Position numbers and translations under genes: made by a program. DNA of 64,000 bases, taken from assembly GCA_026936335.1 (NCBI GenBank), contig JAPMXV010000023.1:148737-212736 (forward strand). The letters run 5' to 3'. Origin of the DNA: Mantamonas sphyraenae. Lineage: Eukaryota; CRuMs; Mantamonadidae. The notes below the pieces were generated by a model. It ran no database searches, had not been told where the DNA came from, and saw only the letters and a program-made list of their open reading frames with translations. Position 1 is the first letter of the stretch. Every line of letters starts with the position of its first letter. Of the stretch, positions 21,590 to 32,389 are shown in pieces.

Positions 21590-22905
21590 ATGAGTGAGAC
21601 GTTGAGCCTGGCGGATGCACACGTGCTTGGTTTTGACATGGATCACACGATCATCCGGTACAATGTGGAGTTGCTGGAGTCGATTGTGCACGAGTCGACG
21701 TGGGACTTTTTGGAGAAGGAGATCGGGCTGCCGGACGGCGTGACCCGAAGCGAATATGTCCACAACTCGACGACGCGGGGTGTGCTGGTGGACATGGAGA
21801 ACGGATGGATGCTGCAGATTGGCAAGGATGGCCAGATTCTGCAGGCTCGGCAGGGCCGGGAAATGCAGCCGGAAGAAATTGCCGCGGCGTACGGAGAGGA
21901 GATGCGCATTGAGTACGACGCGTTGGCAAGCACAAACACAGATCGTTTCCATGCGTGTCACAGCTACTTTGAGCTGCCCATGCTGGCCATCTTTGGCGAA
22001 CTGGCGAGCGTGTTTGAAGAGTACAGCGGCTGGGCATGGAGCGACTACAAGGGACTGTACGACACCATCATCAGCAGCTTTGACTTTAACTTTGGAAGCA
22101 TGACTCGTGGGGTGTTCTTTCCGCGTGTGATGAAGGAGCTGGACCAGCTGATCTACAAGCGGCCGTCAGTGCGCACATGGCTGGAGAAGCTGCACACAGA
22201 AGGCAAGGTGGTCGTGTTGGCGACCAACAGCAAGGCAGACTACACGAATTTGCTGATGACACATGCGTATGGGGAGGACTGGCGGTCGTTGTTCGACGTG
22301 GTGCTGTGCCGCTGCGGCAAGCCGCGATTCTTCACAGAGAAGCGAGACTTTGTGGAGGTGTTGGACATGGACAATGCTGAGTATGGAGAGACGACGACGA
22401 CCCTGGAGGTGGGCAAGGTGTATGAAAACGGCACGCAGAGGCAATGATTGCGAGCATCGAGGCGTGGGGCACGTGGGAGATTGGATCGACGGCAAAGGAG
22501 GCAAGGTGGACACGTGCGGACAATGACGAGGTGCTCAAGGTGGTCTACTTTGGTGACCACGTGATTGCGGACGTGGTGTCCAGCAAACTGCACTGCGACT
22601 GGCACACGGTGGCCATTGTGGAGGAGCTGAACGACGTGGAGGAGACAATGGACAGCGAGGGCAACATGGTGGACGGCAAGGGGACGACAGCAACACGATA
22701 CGGCGACTGGGGCCATTTCCTGCTCGGCAACAAGGACGACGACGTATTGTCGTACTGGGCACATGTGGTGTGTGACAACGCGTCCACGGTGACTCCGTGT
22801 CTCAGCCATCTGGTAGAACTGGAGCTGGACTATGAGCACCAGCCACTGGCTGTGCAGCTGCAGGAGAAGATGGGAGTGGAGATTCCGTCCTCGGTGGACA
22901 ATTGA
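21590..22905 (+). CDS. NT5DC1: NT5DC1-type HAD-superfamily 5'-nucleotidase domain protein (frame break near 22440)
   Basis: Residues 1-~285 in the first frame carry HAD motif I (GFDMDHTIIRYN), the family block FELPMLAIFGELASVFEEY, KRPSVRTWLEKL, motif II (VVVLATNSKADY) and LFDVVLCRCGKPRFF. This frame ends at 22447. A second frame, overlapping from 22444, continues with motif IV (KVVYFGDHVIADV), WHTVAIVEEL, WGHFLLG and a C-terminal block as in human NT5DC1. The total length is one base short of a multiple of three, so a single missing base around 22420-22446 is the simplest reading; the result would be ~438 aa against ~455 in human. No convincing intron removes the break. The family is predicted to be a metal-dependent phosphohydrolase with undefined substrate. 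The stop is 5 nt from the stop of the convergent acetyltransferase gene. Confidence 0.82.
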
Positions 22906-22910
22906 AGCGT

Positions 22911-23322
22911 TCATTTCAACAGCTTGCTCCACTTGGAATGTTTGGAGATGTAGTGTGCGACGTAGGAGCATGTGGGCACGACGGCAATGGAGTTTGTTTC
23001 GGCGTGGTTGAGGGCCGCTTCCACAAGGAGGCCAGCAATCCCTTGGCCTCGGGCAGCAGCAGGGGTCTGTGGATGCAAGGACAAAGCGAGAGTGTGTGAG
23101 AACAACAGGAATAATGATGGGGGTGGTGAGTCGAGTGGGTGACAAATGCACGTACGACGTGTGGAGCATGTCATAGACGTCGCCTCCTGGCGACTCCTGG
23201 AAGGAAAGCTCCGCTTCGCCATTCTCGCCAAGATCGATGAAGAAGCGGCCATAGCCGTCCTTGGGAGGTTCCAACACAACGTCGTCGATGGTGAACCCTT
23301 TCTTTTCTTCTTCGGTGGACAT
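22911..23322 (-). CDS. NATD1-like small GNAT N-acetyltransferase
   Basis: Exon 1 runs from the ATG at 23322 and exon 2 from 23066 to 22911. The protein (~108 aa) matches NATD1/GTLF3 (113 aa): YGRFFIDLGENGEAELSFQE, MLHT, then the acetyl-CoA loop AAARGQGIAGLLVEAALNHA and ending SYVAHYISKHSKW. With the strong donor GTACGT (23155) the joined length is one base short. One more C in the run 23062-23065 would give HTSPPAAARGQG, the same spacing as vertebrate HTEVPDAYRGRG. A weaker donor, GTGCAT at 23151, keeps the frame with one extra Tyr. So this is either another single-base deletion or a poor splice site. Substrate unknown. It has PhyH 64 nt upstream on the same strand. Confidence 0.75.
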
Positions 23323-23386
23323 GGGGATTGTGGTGGGCTGGCTTTCGCATTGTATTTTGCAAATGCAACAGTATGTAGGCGGATCC

Positions 23387-24538
23387 TCATTGAACAGCGC
23401 ACACCTTTGTGTCGTCCGTGACAGACACACCGTCCCAGCGCTTGAGACCGAGGACTTTCATGCCATCTTCGTCGAGTTCGTCGGTGAGGTTTTCCTCGTG
23501 CTTCTCCAGCAGGGTGGCCACTGTGAGCGCACGGGCCTTCTCTACAGTCTTGTTGGTCAGAGGCGGCTCTTTCCACATTTTGATATACTGGCAGAGGCGG
23601 AAGTTGGTGCTGTTGTTGGGATGGTTGCCGTGCGGCTGGCGAGAGTCCCAGATGACAAGCGAGCCCGCACGCACGGCAATCTTGCGGATGTGGTGGCGCA
23701 TGGGATCGTCCTTGGGCACAGACACAAAGGAGGCATTGTGTTTCTGGCTCTCGAAAAGGTCGTCGTGAGCCTTGGCCCAGGAGCGTAGCTGCTTGGCGAA
23801 GCCAGGGACTGTGTGGAAGCCACCATCTTCTTCCCTGGCGTCGCTGATGGCCAACAGTCCCTGCACAGTGGCATTCTCGCCCATTTGGGCATCGTTGTTC
23901 TCCAGCAGGAGGCTGGAGGGCGAAAGCAGCTGGTTGCCGTCCAAATACTCGGTGTATGCCTCTCGTTGCGTGCTCACCGAGTCGTCGTGGGAGTGCAGGC
24001 GATGAAAGTACCATGGGTTCAGATCCCAGTGCAGCCACTTTTCGATGGATCTGCGTTTGGGAAACTCGTTGCCGTTCTCGTCAAAGGTGGGTCTCATGGC
24101 GCCAAAGCGGTCGACGCTGACGCGCAGTTCGTTGGTGCCCACGGTGAGCTCAAAGGCCTTGCGCAGATTCTTGTTGAGCCTGTTCTTCCAGGCCTGAAGC
24201 GCTGTGCAAGGCTGGGAGCTGACGATGCCCATTTGCGCACCAAAGGGCCACCCCTCGTCCCAGGTGCTCTCGTCGTTGCGGTCAACCCCTGAGGAGAGCA
24301 CTTCGATGGTGTCCCACACCGCGTCGACAGAGGCGTCAATCTCCTCCTGGGTCAGGATGTCCCGCACGACGACAAAGCCAAAGTCGTTGAAGAATTCCAC
24401 GAGGGCTTCCTCGTCATCCAAAGCAAAGGAGGGAAAGAAGCCCTCTTCGTCGTTGTCAATCTCGGGATAGTCGAATTCGACCTCTGCAGAGGCCAGTGTG
24501 GTGGTCCTGCTGGCCGTATGGCCGTGTTTGGAGCTCAT
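23387..24538 (-). CDS. Phytanoyl-CoA dioxygenase (PhyH)-family Fe(II)/2-oxoglutarate oxygenase
   Basis: A single exon of 383 aa starts at the ATG at 24538. FFNDFGFVVVRDILTQEEID is the typical PhyH entry helix. The iron-binding facial triad is visible as H-x-D in WLHWDLNPW (~170) and a distal His in DSRQPHGNHPNNS (~310); NFRLCQYIKMW supplies the Arg expected to bind 2-oxoglutarate. GGFHTVPGFAKQL and RAGSLVIWDSR fit the double-stranded beta-helix core. Members hydroxylate diverse substrates, including phytanoyl-CoA and small metabolites, so the substrate cannot be named. No peroxisomal targeting signal is apparent at the C-terminus (ends CAVQ). It sits between two other leftward genes. Confidence 0.82.
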   Translation of the reverse strand: MSSKHGHTASRTTTLASAEVEFDYPEIDNDEEGFFPSFALDDEEALVEFFNDFGFVVVRDILTQEEIDASVDAVWDTIEVLSSGVDRNDESTWDEGWPFGAQMGIVSSQPCTALQAWKNRLNKNLRKAFELTVGTNELRVSVDRFGAMRPTFDENGNEFPKRRSIEKWLHWDLNPWYFHRLHSHDDSVSTQREAYTEYLDGNQLLSPSSLLLENNDAQMGENATVQGLLAISDAREEDGGFHTVPGFAKQLRSWAKAHDDLFESQKHNASFVSVPKDDPMRHHIRKIAVRAGSLVIWDSRQPHGNHPNNSTNFRLCQYIKMWKEPPLTNKTVEKARALTVATLLEKHEENLTDELDEDGMKVLGLKRWDGVSVTDDTKVCAVQ

Positions 24539-24662
24539 GATTGGAACGGAGTGCGTTGGATTGGATTGAATTGCGTGGAGCCAGTGGATTGATTGCGACA
24601 CCAGGAAATGAGGATGTATTCTACTGTATGACGACATGAACCCACCACGACCGTGCATGGCA

Positions 24663-25307
24663 TCACCGCCCCACAAAGCACCAGTCGATGGCAACAGGTT
24701 CGCCGTACACGTTCTTGCCCTGGCATTCGTCCAAGGCAGCCTTGGCTTCGTTGTAGTTGTCAAAAGTGACCCACGCATGACCCATGGACGCCCCCGTGCG
24801 TCTGTTGAGCGGGAATCGGACTCCCTTGACATCAAAGTCGCCAAAGAGATCTTCGACACTTTCCTCGTCGCTCTCTGTGTGGAGGCCAGACACAAAGAGG
24901 ACAAAGCCTTCCTCGGCTGTATCATTGGTGGGTACGTGAAGCGCCCGTGGGCGTGAGTGTGTGCTTGCAAACGGACCTCATGCACGGAGAGAGGCCACAA
25001 ACTCACACTCGACAGGTTCGCCGCGCGCCGCGTGTCCTCGTCCGGCGTCAAAGTGGCCCGAGGAGCCACCGTAGCGCTGAGAGACGTCGGAACGCATGCT
25101 GAAATCGCTGCCGCGGCCTTTGATGACAATCTCGCTGGCGACAGTGGCTGTGTTGGAAGTGTGGGTGAGATCTGGCTGTGGCGGCGAGGTCGGAGAAGGC
25201 GAACGGACGTCCTCGGCATGGGCCGGGGACACGGGATGGTCAACAACGAGCACTTGACCGTCGACAATGTCTACGGCAATGTCAAGGTCGTCGGGGTGGG
25301 TGGCCAT
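24663..25307 (-). CDS. RBM8A: RNA-binding protein 8A (Y14), exon-junction-complex subunit
   Basis: Exons 25307-25007 and 24916-24663 (90-nt intron, donor GTGAGT, phase 1) encode 184 aa, close to human Y14 (174 aa). The linker VIKGRGSDFSMRSD matches the conserved KGRGFG.....R start of the Y14 core. After the splice, EEGFVLFVSGLHTESDEESV and RRTGASMGHAWVTFDNYNEA, then GEPVAIDWCFVG, reproduce the Y14 RRM through to its diagnostic DWCFV. The Arg/Ser-rich tail of animal Y14 is absent: the stop follows almost at once. Y14 pairs with MAGO in the exon-junction complex and in mRNA surveillance, fitting a genome with many introns. It is divergent from UTP14 (57 nt between starts). Confidence 0.88.
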
Positions 25308-25364
25308 GGGGAGGAAAGAGTGCGTGGGCAAGCGCAGCGCGAGCTGCGGCAGCAAAAAGCAGCG

Positions 25365-28300
25365 ATGGGCCGGCGAGGACGCAATCAACGGCGCAACCGT
25401 AGTGCAGCGAAGGAGATTAACATGGATGTGTACGATGCAGAAGAGGGGAGGGACAACCGCACGGAGAGGCGAGTGACGGCGCGTGAGGATCGGCCTCAAA
25501 ACTACGAGTACCAGCTGCCGGCTGACTTTGAGGACGAGGAGATTGATGAAGAGCTGGCGTTTGGTGAAGAGGACGACGGAGACGATTTTGCGTATGGGGT
25601 GCATTCTTCGTCGCGCTGGTCGATTTCCGAGCCGAGCAAGGGGCCCTCGGTAGGTGAAACATGCAGCGCAAATCCGCCCGTGAGGAAGTCGGGACGCAGG
25701 CTGACACGGACGGAACCACACAGGATCTGCTTGGGGAGGATTCGGAGAGCGAAGACGATTTCGGGGCTGAGGACACGCTGAACAGTGACGAGAGCGATGA
25801 GGAGGAGGGTGGGGTGGACATCTCAAGCATGCTGGACGAGAAGCCGCAAGAACGTGCGGCACACGACCGGTTGGTGCGCAAGATTGTGTCTGCAAGCCGA
25901 GGGCCGCGAGACAACGAGGCAGGCTTGGAGAGCATTGCCGCACTGAGGAAGCAGCGCAAGGGAAGGGGTCGCGGACCGGCAGGACCAGAGGCAGAATTTC
26001 CAGGCATGGAGGGAGGCGCACAGGAGGAGCTGGAGCTGGACACGCTGCTGGAGGGACTGGACACGACGGTGCCCGGGTATAGCAAGCTGAAGAAGCAGGT
26101 GAAGAGTCTGCAGAAGCGCGGACGAGCGGGGGCGGCGGACGAGTTGCTGGAAACGCCTGTGGACAAGGTGGTGACGGAGCGCATGACGCGTCAGGTGTCG
26201 TACGATCAAACAAACAACTATCTGAAGCGGTGGCAGTCTGTGGTGAAGATGAACCGCGAACGGCACACGCTGGATCTGACGAAAGAAAAGGTGCGGGTGC
26301 CTGCACCGAGCACAGGCAGCATGGTGGAGAACCACGAGGCACGCAGCGAGATGGAACGCGAAGTGCAAGAGCTGCTGATGGCATCGGGGATGCAGGAGCA
26401 GGAGCTTGCGCGTGCAGAAAAGCTGGCGTTGAACAAGCTGGACCCGAAGCAGGTGGAGAAGCGCAATCAGGAGCTGGCGCGCATGAAGTCGTTGCTGTTT
26501 CACCACGAGCAGAAACGCAAGCGGATGAGCAAGATCAAGAGCAAAACGTACCGAAAGATTCGCAAGAAGCAGCGAGATCGGCTGCAGGCGAAGCTGGAGG
26601 ATCTGGATCCAGAAGCGGCGGAGGAGCGTGCGATGAAGCAAGAGTACGACCGGATCAAAGAACGCATGTCGCTGAAGCACAAGAACACAGGACGATGGGT
26701 CAAGCGTGCGCTGCGCAAGGGGATCCGCAACGAGGGCACGCGTGCAGCCATTGCGGAGCAGTTGAATATGAACGCGGAGCTGGAGCGCAAGATGCGCAAC
26801 GCTGATGGAGAAGATGGAAACTCGAGCGACGAAGTGCTGGAAATGGACTCCGAGGAGGAGGAGGAGTTCTACTCGTACCTGCAGGACCAGGGTCTGTCGA
26901 TGGAAGACGTGCCCGAGGTGCGGAAACGCAAACGGGGCGGCGAGGACGACGAAGACAGCGAAGACGAGGAGGAGGACAGCGACAGTGAAGGCGAAGATGA
27001 CGAAAAGGCACAGCGGCGTCGTGCGGTGAAGGAGCGACTGCGCAAAATGCGACGCATGATGGACCCCAGCGAAGATGCGCCGGAGGTGCCGACCAAGGGC
27101 ATCTTTGGGATGAAGTTTATGCAGCAAGCGATGGAACGAGAGCGTAAGGAGGCGCAGGAGATGTTTGAGAAGTTTGGGGAGGACTACAAGAACATGGACG
27201 ACCTGGACAAGGCAGAAGCAATGGAGCAGGGCGGAGAGAGCTCGGATGGAGAGGATGGAGCGGAGGACGACGAGGCGCTGTACGACAGCGACGAAGACGC
27301 GGTGGACAGGCGTGCACGTGAGCGCCGTGAACGAGAGGCACGGGCAGAAGCAGCCGCAGACGCAGAGATGGAGGAGGAGGCGGAGGAGGCGGAGGAGGCA
27401 CGGAAGGAGGCAGCAGAAGCAAAACGACGAGCAGGGGCTGAGGCATTCCGAGAATCGTTTGCAGGCGGCAGCTTGGAGTTGGACCGAGTTGGCCTGTCTG
27501 GAGGGCATCGCACGCGCACCGGTGGGCACGTGGGCGTCGGCAAAGAGGTGACGAGTGATGAGATGGGCGGCCTGGCTGGCAAGCCTGGCAAGAAGAAGAA
27601 AGAGAAGAAGGGGAAGAAGGGTAGTGAGAAGAAGAGTGGTGGAGAACAGGCACAGGGGATGGTGATGGAAGAGGAGGAGAGCGAGGAAAGTGAGGCGGAA
27701 GAGGAGGTGGAGGATGAGGAAGACGAGGAGGAGGATGGAAACGGAGGTGACAACCCGTGGCTTGCAGTGGACAGGGAGGCGCAGGGCAAGTCGGAACGTG
27801 TCAAGGCGCTGCAGGAGGAGGACGAGGAGGAAAAGGTGGTGATGATTGACAACAACACGGGCATCGACATGAACAAGGGCAACGACGGCGTGGAGGGGGA
27901 GGAGGATGAAGAGGATGAGAACGAAAACATGCTGTCGCTGAGGAGCTCGCAGAACCAGGAGATCCTGAGACAGGCGTTTGCAGACACGGGTTTGGAGGTT
28001 GCGTTTGCAAAGGAAAAGGCAGCGCAGGTGGAGACGGAAAACCCGGAGGAAGATGTGAAGGAGAGGCGAGGCTGGGGCGAGTGGACAGGACGAGGTGTGA
28101 AGCTGAGCAAGAAGAAGCAGGCGTGGAAGAAGAAGCAGCTGAAGGCTCGGAAGGAGGCAGTCGCAGTGGCGGCGGCGGAGGCGCGAGGCAAGCGGAAGGA
28201 TGCAAAGCTGAAACACGTGATTATCAACGAAAAGAGAGACAAAAAGGCGGCCAAGTACATGCTGGACAACCTGCCCCATCCGTTTGCGAGCAGGGCGCAG

Positions 28301-28624
28301 TACGAGAGGACGATTGCGCATCCGCTGGGCTCGGAGTGGAATGCGGGCAACGCGCACCGCAACATGACGCGACCCGAGGTGATTACACAACGGGGACAGG
28401 TCATTGACCCGATTAGTTTTGACCAGGCGAAGCACGACGTGCTTGTGAAGCGAGAGAAGAAGCGAGTGCGAGGCGAGAAGCTGGCACAGACATTTGGACA
28501 AAAGAAGGCGGCGCTGGGCAAGGCGCTGGCAAGTGCAGAGACGCCGGCAAACCCGCACAGCAGGAGGCAACGCATGAAGCGGAAGGAGCAGAAGCAAAAG
28601 CGCAAAGGGATGGGGAGTGGATGA
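25365..28624 (+). CDS. UTP14: U3 snoRNP / SSU-processome protein UTP14 (possible frame break near 25657)
   Basis: The first frame (ATG 25365) encodes ENYEYQ-type UTP14 N-terminal motifs: [20 protein letters not shown]. The main frame, from ~25661 to the stop, carries [15 protein letters not shown], then [20 protein letters not shown] and [14 protein letters not shown], the hallmark UTP14 segment (KIKSKTYHKLKKKQ), [16 protein letters not shown], acidic repeats, and a C-terminal block with [20 protein letters not shown]. The two frames differ by one base. Either an A is missing in the run 25657-25659, or a 68-nt intron (25599-25666, weak donor GTGCAT) is removed; the first fits the pattern elsewhere in the window. 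The predicted length is ~1063-1086 aa. UTP14 acts in 18S rRNA maturation in the nucleolus and stimulates the helicase DHR1. Its stop lies 38 nt before the XRN2 start. Confidence 0.87.
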
Positions 28625-28662
28625 GCGAGAGCCAAAGCAACAAAACAGAGAAGTGTGCAAGC

Positions 28663-31600
28663 ATGGGAGTGCCAGCATACTTTCGTTGGTTGACGAGAAA
28701 GTACCCAAAGGTGTTGGAGGATGCCAAAGAGGACGAAGGGACGGTGTTGGACGGGGTGCGGGTGCCGCCTGTGTTGCAAGAGGCCAACCCGAACGGACGG
28801 GAGTTTGACTGCCTGTATCTGGACATGAACGGCATCATTCATCCGTGTTGCCACCCGGAGGGGCGTGTAGGTTTGGGTGGAAAGTCAAGACGGACTGAGG
28901 CGGGGCGAGAGAAGAACATGCATGGCTGACACAGGCGGGCTCCCACACACACAGCCGGCGCCCGGAAGCGAAGCAGAGATGATGAAGGAGGTGTTTATGT
29001 ACATCGACAGGCTGTTCTCGATTGTGCGTCCGCGCAAGCTGTTGTTCATGGCCATCGGTAAGTGTGCGCAACTTGAGCGCAACTTCCAGATTCCGGCGAG
29101 GATGGTGGGTGGCGGGGCACAGCGCAGCAGCTGACAGGAAGAGGGCACACACAATGCACACACACACAGATGGTGTGGCACCGCGTGCAAAGATGAACCA
29201 GCAGCGATCGCGCCGGTTCCGTGCGGCACAGGAGGCTGCAGTTGCGGCACAGGTGGAGGAGGAGCTGCGGCAAAAGTTCCTGAAGGAGGGCAGGCCGGTG
29301 CCGGAGAAGAAGGAGCACTGGGACAGCAACGTAATCACGCCCGGTACACAGTTTATGGACGAGCTGGCGCAGGCACTGCGTTTCTACGTGCGCAAACGGC
29401 AAGAGGAGGAACCTGCGTGGCGAGACATCAAGGTGATCCTGAGCGACGCGAACTGCCCTGGTGAGGGTGAGCACAAGATCATGGAGTACATCCGTGCACA
29501 ACGCAGTGACAAGGACTACGACGTGAACACGAGCCACGTGCTGTACGGCCTGGACGCAGATCTGATCATGCTGGGACTGGCCACGCACGAGATGGACTTT
29601 ACGCTGCTGCGTGAGGTGATTTTCTTCAACAAGAACCAGAAAGCATGTGCCATTTGCGGCTCGACATCGCACCCTGCGGCCAAGTGTCCGCGTACGATGA
29701 GCAAGGACGCAGGGGGAGGCGACGTGAAGCTGGGAATGGAGGACGAGGACGAGGACGAGGTGGAGGATCCGAGGCGCAATGCGATTGCGTACATGAAGCC
29801 CTTCCAGCTGATGAGCCTGCCTGCGCTGCGGCAGTATCTGGAGTACGATTTGGTGCGTCCGCTGCATGGGAAAGGGTGGGATTTGGAACGTGTGCTGGAC
29901 GACTTTATCTACCTGTGCTTCTTTGTGGGCAACGACTTTCTGCCGCACCTTCCATCGCTGGACATCTACGACGGGGCCATTGACATCCTGATGGACCTGT
30001 ACAGGCGAATGCTGCCGGATTTGCCGGACTACCTGACCGAGTCTGGCGAACTGAACATCCCGCTGGCGCTGAAGTTTGCCCGGGAGCTGGGGTCTGTAGA
30101 GGACGAGATTTTCGCGCGGCGCAAGCTGCAGGAGGAGAAACGGAGGCGGGAGAAGGAGGCACGTGAGCATGATCAGGAGATGCGAAAGCAGGCGGAACAA
30201 GCGACGTCGTCGTCACGTGCAGCACAGGCACAGGCGCAGGCACAGGCCATGGACACGGAGGCTGTGAAAAAGGCCAATCAGAGTGCGGCAGCCAAGCTCA
30301 AGGCGCAGCTGGCGGCCAAGGAGCGGGAAGCGGCGGAAGAGTTTAACCGGCGGGCGGAGGAGAACAACAAGGACGCGGGGAAGAAGAAAGTGGGTGTGCG
30401 GATGATGCCCATGGCCATCACGGGCTCGGGTGAGATGGAGGTAGAGGGAAAGGTGAAGAAAGTGGAGGAAAAGGTGGAGGAAAAGGTGGAGGGAAAGGAA
30501 GAGATGGAGGTGGAGGCCTCGGTGGCAACGGAGGCGACAGAGGAGGAGGACGAGGAGGAGGAAGAGGAGGACGCAGAGGCGGCAGAGGACGCATTCAAGG
30601 CGGCGGTGAAGGAAGAGGTGAAGGCCAAGATGGCATTGGATGGAGAGGACAAGGTACGGCTGGGTGAAGACGGATGGAAGCAGCGGTACTACCTGGACAA
30701 GTTTCCGCACTACGAGCCAAAGGAAGACAAGGCGTTTCGTGCACAATTGGCACTGAAGTATCTGGAGGGGATGTGTTGGGTGTTGAAGTACTACTACCAG
30801 GGCTGTGCATCGTGGCGTTGGTTCTATCCGGAGCACTACGCGCCGTTTGCGTCGGACCTGGGCGACCTGCCAGACGACACGACGATTACGTTTGAGCTGG
30901 GCGAGCCGTTTACGCCGTTTGAACAACTGATGGGCGTGTTTCCGCTGGCGAGTTCGCACGCAATCCCAAAGCAGCTGCGGCAGATGATGGACAAGGAGCC
31001 GCTGGTGCAGTTTTACCCGACCAAGTTTGAGATTGACCCGAATGGGAAGAAGCAAGCGTGGTTGGGTGTGGCACTGCTGCCGTTTATCGACGAACAGGTG
31101 TTGCTGGGAGAGATCCAACCTGTGGAGCGAGCGCTGGAGGCGGAGGATCCGGAGCTTGCACGACGCAACGGGCTGGTTGCACACCAGGAACTGTTTGTGT
31201 ACTGCGAAGAGGACGACGAGCAGCTGGAAGACGACCAGACGCAACGATCGGACGTGGCGCAGCTTGCCTACGAGCTGTACCGTATGCCGCAGCTCATGAA
31301 GATGTTTGGGGGCGAGGATAGCGAAGAGGGGCGTGAGGAGTGCAAACTGGAGGCCAACTGGGCGAAGCATGGGGTCAAGGGCGTGGTGAAGTACTCTACG
31401 GACCACGTGGGTCTGGGCATGACGGTGGAGAGCCCGCAGGCGGCACTGGGCATGGAGGACATTGACGAGAATCATGTGTTGTTGGGCAACTACTACGTGC
31501 CGAAGAACGTGAAGCACCAGAGTGTGCTGCTGCCCAAGACACGCATGCTGCTGCCGTTGGACCAAAACGATCTGGCGGGCAAGCCGCGCGGACGTGCACA

Positions 31601-32357
31601 CATCCTGCAGCACAGGCATCTGGACACAGGACGAAACCTGGGCGGGGGCTACGCAGCCAAGATGGTGAATGTGAGGCACGACAACTATGGGCGTGAAGGG
31701 TTCCAGCAGCGGCGCAACTACCAGGATCACAGCCAGCCGTTTGGGTACCGTGGAGGAGGACGCGGTGGAGGGCGAGGCGGCGGCGGAAGAGGGCGCGGAC
31801 GAGGAGGATACCACGGTGGGCAGCCGTACGGGCAGCCGTATCAACACGGGCAGTCGTACCAACAGCACCATCGTGGAGGATACAATGTGGATCGAGGGCA
31901 GCACAGGGGCGGCTACGGGCAGCAGTTTGTGCCTCAGCAGCCATACAACCAAGGCACGCAGTTCCATCATCCTCAGTCGTATGGAAACAACCACAACCAC
32001 AACTACGGCTACAACCAGGGGTATTCGACACAGGGCGCACGGCAACATACGTTCTTTGGCGGACCTCAGGGACAACCGCAGCCGCAGCAGCAATTCGGAG
32101 GGGGAGGAGGATTCGGTGGGATGCAGCAGCAGCAGCCGCAGCCTCAACAGCATGTGTTTATGCCTCAGCAGCAGCAGGGGATGGCGTACATGCCATTTCC
32201 ACAGGGTCAGGGGCATTTTGGAGGTGGAGTGCAGCCGCAGCCGTCGCAGCCGAGGATGCAGAGTTGGAGCAACAACAGCAACAGCAGCAGTGGGAGTGGG
32301 AGTGGGAGTGGGAGTGGAGGAAAAGGCAAGAAGAAGCAGTTTGTGCGCAAGGGTTGA
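28663..32357 (+). CDS. XRN2: Nuclear 5'-3' exoribonuclease XRN2/RAT1
   Basis: Exons 28663-28866, 28955-29057 and 29170-32357 (introns 88 and 112 nt) encode 1164 aa. The start [16 protein letters not shown] is the canonical XRN N-terminus, so the in-frame ATG at 28621, which overlaps the UTP14 stop, was not used. Signature blocks follow: [76 protein letters not shown] and [12 protein letters not shown], including the acidic catalytic residues. A zinc knuckle, [15 protein letters not shown], marks the nuclear XRN2/RAT1 type rather than XRN1. An acidic/lysine-rich insert follows. The C-terminus is RGG/Tyr/Gln rich and ends in Ser/Gly repeats. RAT1 processes 5.8S and snoRNA ends and drives torpedo termination of RNA polymerase II. 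Confidence 0.93.
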
Positions 32358-32389
32358 AGGGTTGAGGGAAACAAAAGGAACAAAACTGC

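Noticed and set aside
23152-23322. Alternative exon 1 of the NATD1-like gene ending at the GTGCAT donor
   Set aside because: It keeps the frame but adds a residue in the acetyl-CoA loop and uses a poor donor next to a strong GTACGT; kept only as a second option.
25650-25666. A 17-nt GT...AG 'mini-intron' that would restore the UTP14 frame
   Set aside because: All well-supported introns here are at least 85 nt. A single missing base or a 68-nt intron is more believable.
25823-28708. A 961-codon open frame on the - strand opposite UTP14
   Set aside because: It mirrors the Glu/Lys/Arg-rich UTP14 coding sequence, giving a Leu/His/Arg/Cys-rich product with no domain. Such antisense openness is expected from the strong GC3 bias.
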